Of a stretch of 6,303 nucleotides of DNA, positions 4,014 to 6,303 are shown piece by piece (positions within the stretch are counted from its first letter, which is position 1; each line of letters opens with the position of its first letter). The notes below the pieces were generated by a model. The model was given only the letters and a program-made list of their open reading frames with translations. It was not told the origin of the DNA and ran no database searches. Position numbers and translations under genes: made by a program. Source of the stretch: JBBSHJ01 sp038253135 (lineage in GTDB: Bacteria; Actinomycetota; Actinomycetes; Mycobacteriales; QHCD01); contig JBBSHJ010000143.1 in assembly GCA_038253135.1 (NCBI GenBank), positions 1 through 6,303 of the forward strand, written 5' to 3'.

Positions 4014-5486
4014 ATGGCCTCAAGGACCGCGGCGCCCGTGCTCACCCCACAGGCCCAGAACTTCCCGCGCTGGTATCAGGACGTCATCGCCAAGGCCGAG
4101 CTGGCGGAGAACGGGCCGGTCCGCGGCACCCAGATCATCCGGCCGTGGGGCACCGCCATCTGGGAGGCGATGACGGCGGCGGTCGACGCCCGGATCAAGG
4201 CCACCGGCGCCCAGAACGTCAACCTGCCCCTCTTCATCCCCGAGTCCTACGTGCACCGCGAGGCCGAGCACGTCGAGGGTTTCGCCCCCGAGGTCGCCGT
4301 CGTCACGCACGGCGGCGGCAAGAAGCTCGACGAGCCCCTCGTCGTACGCCCGACGTCCGAGACGCTCTTCGGCGAGTGCATGGCGCGTTGGGTGCAGAGC
4401 TATCGCGACCTGCCGATGCTGCTCAACCAGTGGTGCAACGTCGTGCGCTGGGAGATGCGGACTCGGCTGTTCCTGCGCAGCAGCGAATTCCTCTGGCAGG
4501 AGGGTCACACCGCGCACGCCACGTCGTCGGACGCCGCGGCGTTCGCGCGCACGATCCTGCACGAGGTCTACGCCGGCTTCATGCGTGAGGTGCTCGCGAT
4601 GCCGGTGGTCGTCGGCCGCAAGACCGCCGCCGAACGCTTCCCCGGCGCGGTCAACACGATGACCTGCGAGGTGATGATGGTCGACGGCAAGGCGCTGCAG
4701 ATGGGCACCAGCCATGAGTTCGGCCAGAACTTCGCCAAGGCGTTCGACATCGCTTTCGTGGACGCCGACCGGGAGCGCAAGCTGGCCTGGACCACGTCCT
4801 GGGGCGTCACCACGCGCATGGTCGGCGGCCTGATCATGTGCCACGGCGACGACGCCGGCCTGCGCCTGCCGCCGGCGCTCGCCCCGACCCAGGTCGTCGT
4901 GATCGTCATCAAGCACGAGGCGGCGGCTGCGGCGCACCGCCTCGGCGACGAGCTCGCCGGGGCGGGCCTGCGGGTGCGCGTCGATGACCGCACCGACCTC
5001 CCCTTCGGACGGCGGACAGTCGACTGGGAGCTCAAGGGCGTGCCGGTCCGCATTGAGATCGGACCGCGGGACCTCGCCGACGGCAGCGTCACCGTCGTAC
5101 GCCGGGTGCCCGGCGGCAAGACGCCCACGCCGCTGGATCGCGCGCTCGCCCGGGTGCGGCGGGCTCTGGCCGAGGACCAGCAGGCGCTGTACGACGCCGC
5201 CGCCGAGCGCGCGGCCGCCCGCACCGTCGACGTGGACTCCGTCGACGCGGCCGCTGCGGCCAGCGCAACCGGTTGGGCGCGGCTGCCCTGGGCCACCCTG
5301 GCCGATGGCGGGGAGGAGAAGCTAGCCGCGGGGGGAGTGACCGTGCGCTGCCTGACGCGACCCCGACGGATCGGTCCCGGATTCCGACGACGAGCCCGGA
5401 CTCATCGCCCACGTGGGACGGAGCTATTGACGTCGACCGCGCTGGCGTCCGACGCCGAGGGCCGATGTGGCACAATCGGCGGCTGA
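4014..5486 (+). CDS. proS: Prolyl-tRNA synthetase, archaeal/eukaryal (ProS type 3), with a +1 frame change near the 3' end
   Basis: A class II aminoacyl-tRNA synthetase that charges tRNA-Pro with proline. It has no editing insertion, as expected for type 3. The class II core is clear: VRPTSETLF (111-119, proline site), motif 2 RTRLFLRSSEFLWQEGHTAH (149-168) and motif 3 GGLIMCHGDDAGLRLPP (271-287). The anticodon-binding domain follows from about 290 (PTQVVVIVIKHE, KGVPVRIEIGPRDL), then a C-terminal domain up to VTVRCLTRP (442-450). There the open frame runs into unrelated Arg-rich sequence and stops at 5486. The expected family ending, through PDSDDEPGLIAHVGRSY, is intact in the +1 frame and stops at 5430. 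With that shift the protein is 471 residues, normal for the family, and ends in the conserved Tyr. The ATG at 4014 is chosen over the in-frame GTG at 3987, which adds nine unconserved residues. Confidence 0.93.
   Translation: MASRTAAPVLTPQAQNFPRWYQDVIAKAELAENGPVRGTQIIRPWGTAIWEAMTAAVDARIKATGAQNVNLPLFIPESYVHREAEHVEGFAPEVAVVTHGGGKKLDEPLVVRPTSETLFGECMARWVQSYRDLPMLLNQWCNVVRWEMRTRLFLRSSEFLWQEGHTAHATSSDAAAFARTILHEVYAGFMREVLAMPVVVGRKTAAERFPGAVNTMTCEVMMVDGKALQMGTSHEFGQNFAKAFDIAFVDADRERKLAWTTSWGVTTRMVGGLIMCHGDDAGLRLPPALAPTQVVVIVIKHEAAAAAHRLGDELAGAGLRVRVDDRTDLPFGRRTVDWELKGVPVRIEIGPRDLADGSVTVVRRVPGGKTPTPLDRALARVRRALAEDQQALYDAAAERAAARTVDVDSVDAAAAASATGWARLPWATLADGGEEKLAAGGVTVRCLTRPRRIGPGFRRRARTHRPRGTELLTSTALASDAEGRCGTIGG
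5361..5430 (+). other. proS: +1 frameshift site (CCCC) and displaced C-terminal codons of proS
   Basis: The zero frame reads CGA CCC CGA at 5358-5366. Skipping one C of the run 5361-5364 gives CCC GAC GGA and continues for 21 codons to TGA at 5428-5430, encoding the family-typical ending that finishes GRSY. Three explanations fit: a base-count error in a C run, a real one-base insertion that damages the gene, or programmed +1 slippage of tRNA-Pro on CCC-C. The normal ending is fully preserved, so the shift is either recent, tolerated by frameshifting, or an artefact. Confidence 0.85.
5448..5476 (+). promoter_or_regulatory. Probable rpsP promoter with extended -10
   Basis: CACAAT (5471-5476) is preceded by TGG (5468-5470), giving the TGn extended -10 arrangement. 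TCCGAC (5448-5453), 17 bases upstream, is a weak -35. Initiation near 5483 would give an rpsP leader of about 160 nt. The promoter lies just after the +1-frame proS stop at 5430 but inside the zero-frame run-on to 5486, which supports 5430 as the ancestral end of proS. Confidence 0.5.
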
Positions 5487-5592
5487 GTACGCCGTACACC
5501 GGTCCCTCTCAATCGGTGCGTCGGCGCCCCAGCCGTCGGAGCGGGCCCGCAACCCCACGCGGATGCCGCACCGGCACCCACACCGTCGTACA

Positions 5593-5612
5593 TCCGCGCG
5601 CGTCCGCGCGGA
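5593..5612 (+). promoter_or_regulatory. Hairpin in the rpsP leader
   Basis: TCCGCGCG (5593-5600) pairs perfectly with CGCGCGGA (5605-5612) around the loop CGTC. It sits about 18 bases before the GGAG (5630-5633) that likely serves as the rpsP ribosome binding site. Smaller pairings, GTAC/GTAC (5488-5497 region) and GGTGC/GCGCC (5515-5528 region), occur upstream. A leader of about 160 nt with a stable hairpin could carry translational feedback, but no known ribosomal-protein leader is recognised. Confidence 0.35.
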
Positions 5613-5644
5613 GCCGACCACCTCATGATGGAGCTCTTTCACCC

Positions 5645-6211
5645 GTGGCAACAAAGATCAAGCTGATGCGTCTGGGCAAGATGCGGGCGCCGCACTACCG
5701 GATCGTGGTAGCCGACGCCCGCAAGGCGCGCAACGGCCGGTCGATCGAGACCATCGGCAAGTACGAGCCGAAGCGCGACCCCTCGTTCATGGAGGTGGAC
5801 TCGGAGCGCGCGCAGTACTGGCTCGCGGTCGGCGCCCAGCCGACCGACGCGGTCGCCGCGATCCTCAAGGTCACCGGCGACTGGCAGAAGTTCAAGGGCC
5901 TGCCGGCGCCCGAGCCGATGAAGGTCGCCGAGCCCAGGCCCGACCGCAAGGCGGCCTTCGAGGCTGCGTCCAGGAACAACACCGAGGCCGCCGCGCCGGA
6001 CACCTCTGGTGCCACCACGCCGAGAAGGCGCAGGCCGGCCGCCGAGAAGCCCGCCGAGGCCAAGCCTGACGACGCCAAGCCTGACGACGCCAAGCCTGCC
6101 GACGCCAAGCCTGCCGACGCCACGCCGGCTGCCGAGACGCCGGCTGCCGAGACGCCGACCGACGAGACGCCGACCGACGAGACGCCGGCCGAGAAGCCGG
6201 CCTACGAGTGA
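5645..6211 (+). CDS. rpsP: 30S ribosomal protein S16 with long acidic/proline-rich tail
   Basis: A component of the small ribosomal subunit that helps 16S rRNA fold during assembly. The N-terminal 80 residues are typical S16: VATKIKLMRLGKMRAPHYRI, then VVADARKARNGRSIETIGKY and the segment through QYWLAVGAQPTDAV ending in TGDWQKFKG. Canonical S16 is only about 80-90 residues. This protein has 188, with a linker (about 86-135) and a tail of Lys/Thr-Pro-acidic pentapeptides (about 136-185). Ala/Glu/Pro tails on S16 are known in actinobacteria and are probably disordered. The GTG at 5645 gives the conserved N-terminus, with GGAG at 5630-5633 eleven bases upstream; the open frame continues to 5273 but without conserved sequence. 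The stop overlaps the next start by four bases, so rpsP and the KH gene are translationally coupled. Confidence 0.97.
   Translation: MATKIKLMRLGKMRAPHYRIVVADARKARNGRSIETIGKYEPKRDPSFMEVDSERAQYWLAVGAQPTDAVAAILKVTGDWQKFKGLPAPEPMKVAEPRPDRKAAFEAASRNNTEAAAPDTSGATTPRRRRPAAEKPAEAKPDDAKPDDAKPADAKPADATPAAETPAAETPTDETPTDETPAEKPAYE
6062..6181 (+). repeat. Eight 15-bp units in four identical pairs inside rpsP
   Basis: Four different 15-bp units each occur exactly twice in a row: KPDDA (6062-6091), KPADA (6092-6121), TPAAE (6122-6151) and TPTDE (6152-6181). Members of a pair are identical at the nucleotide level, while pairs differ from one another. Because the unit length is a multiple of three, gain or loss changes tail length without breaking the frame. 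The pattern suggests recent pairwise duplication by slippage or unequal recombination. Confidence 0.9.
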
Positions 6212-6303
6212 TCGAGTCCGCGGTGGAGCACCTTGTCCGCGGAGTGGTCGAACATCCGGACGACGTCCGGGTCGACATGGTGCGCGGTCGCCGCGGCCAA
6301 GTC
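6208..6303 (+). CDS. khpA: KhpA-like KH-domain RNA-binding protein (5' part only)
   Basis: This is the start of a small KH-domain protein of the KhpA (YlqC) type, which binds RNA and usually sits between rpsP and rimM. The GTG at 6208 overlaps the rpsP stop (GTGA, 6208-6211), the usual sign of coupled translation. The 32 visible residues, VIESAVEHLVRGVVEHPDDV followed by RVDMVRGRRGQV, match the conserved N-terminal helix and the HPDDVRV turn of the family. The GxxG nucleic-acid-binding loop and the rest of the roughly 75-80-residue protein lie beyond the window. Identification rests on this short segment together with the gene order. Confidence 0.85.
   Translation, partial: MIESAVEHLVRGVVEHPDDVRVDMVRGRRGQV

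Noticed and set aside
4020..4937. 305-codon minus-strand open frame opposite proS
   Set aside because: Antisense to an unmistakable synthetase core, with low-complexity composition and no motif.
5431..5486. Zero-frame C-terminus of proS as the genuine protein end
   Set aside because: The residues are unlike the family, and the run-on crosses the probable rpsP promoter. The conserved ending is present in the +1 frame and stops at 5430.

Overview
The window comes from a GC-rich actinobacterium. Codon third positions are almost all G or C, and GTG and TTG starts are used. The order proS, rpsP, khpA-like gene at the right end is a familiar actinobacterial housekeeping arrangement; rimM and trmD would be expected just outside the window. 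I cannot name the genus.

Layout. (1) 32-613: small P-loop kinase-like protein. (2) 614-1469: about 850 bases without a convincing protein gene. It holds two tandem copies (about 619-832 and 910-1124, period 291-292 bp) of a structured non-coding element. Each copy has promoter-like hexamers, internal hairpins that include a TTCG tetraloop stem, and a perfect 13-bp 3' hairpin. Differences between the copies fall in paired positions and keep the pairing. After copy 2 come a cluster of small hairpins and a 10-bp stem ending one base before the ferritin start. (3) 1470-1994: ferritin with a complete set of di-iron ligands. (4) 2016-3047: a stand-alone reverse transcriptase of retron type, with a YADD active site and variants of the retron NAxxH and VTG signatures. 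(5) 3110-3910: GT-A fold glycosyltransferase-like protein. (6) 4014-5430/5486: archaeal/eukaryal-type prolyl-tRNA synthetase, with a +1 frame change at a CCCC run that separates the body from its conserved C-terminus. (7) 5645-6211: ribosomal protein S16 with a repeat-built acidic/proline tail. (8) 6208-end: start of a KhpA-like KH-domain protein, overlapping rpsP by 4 bases.

How the parts may work together. The right half is core translation and RNA-handling machinery. The left half looks accessory. Its most interesting reading is a retron-like system whose RT lacks an RNA gene directly upstream, because only 21 bases separate it from ferritin; the tandem structured RNAs about 0.9 kb upstream are the best candidate template/primer RNA. 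That link is inference. The RNAs could instead be independent sRNAs or a tandem cis-regulatory leader, and ferritin, kinase and glycosyltransferase may be unrelated neighbours.
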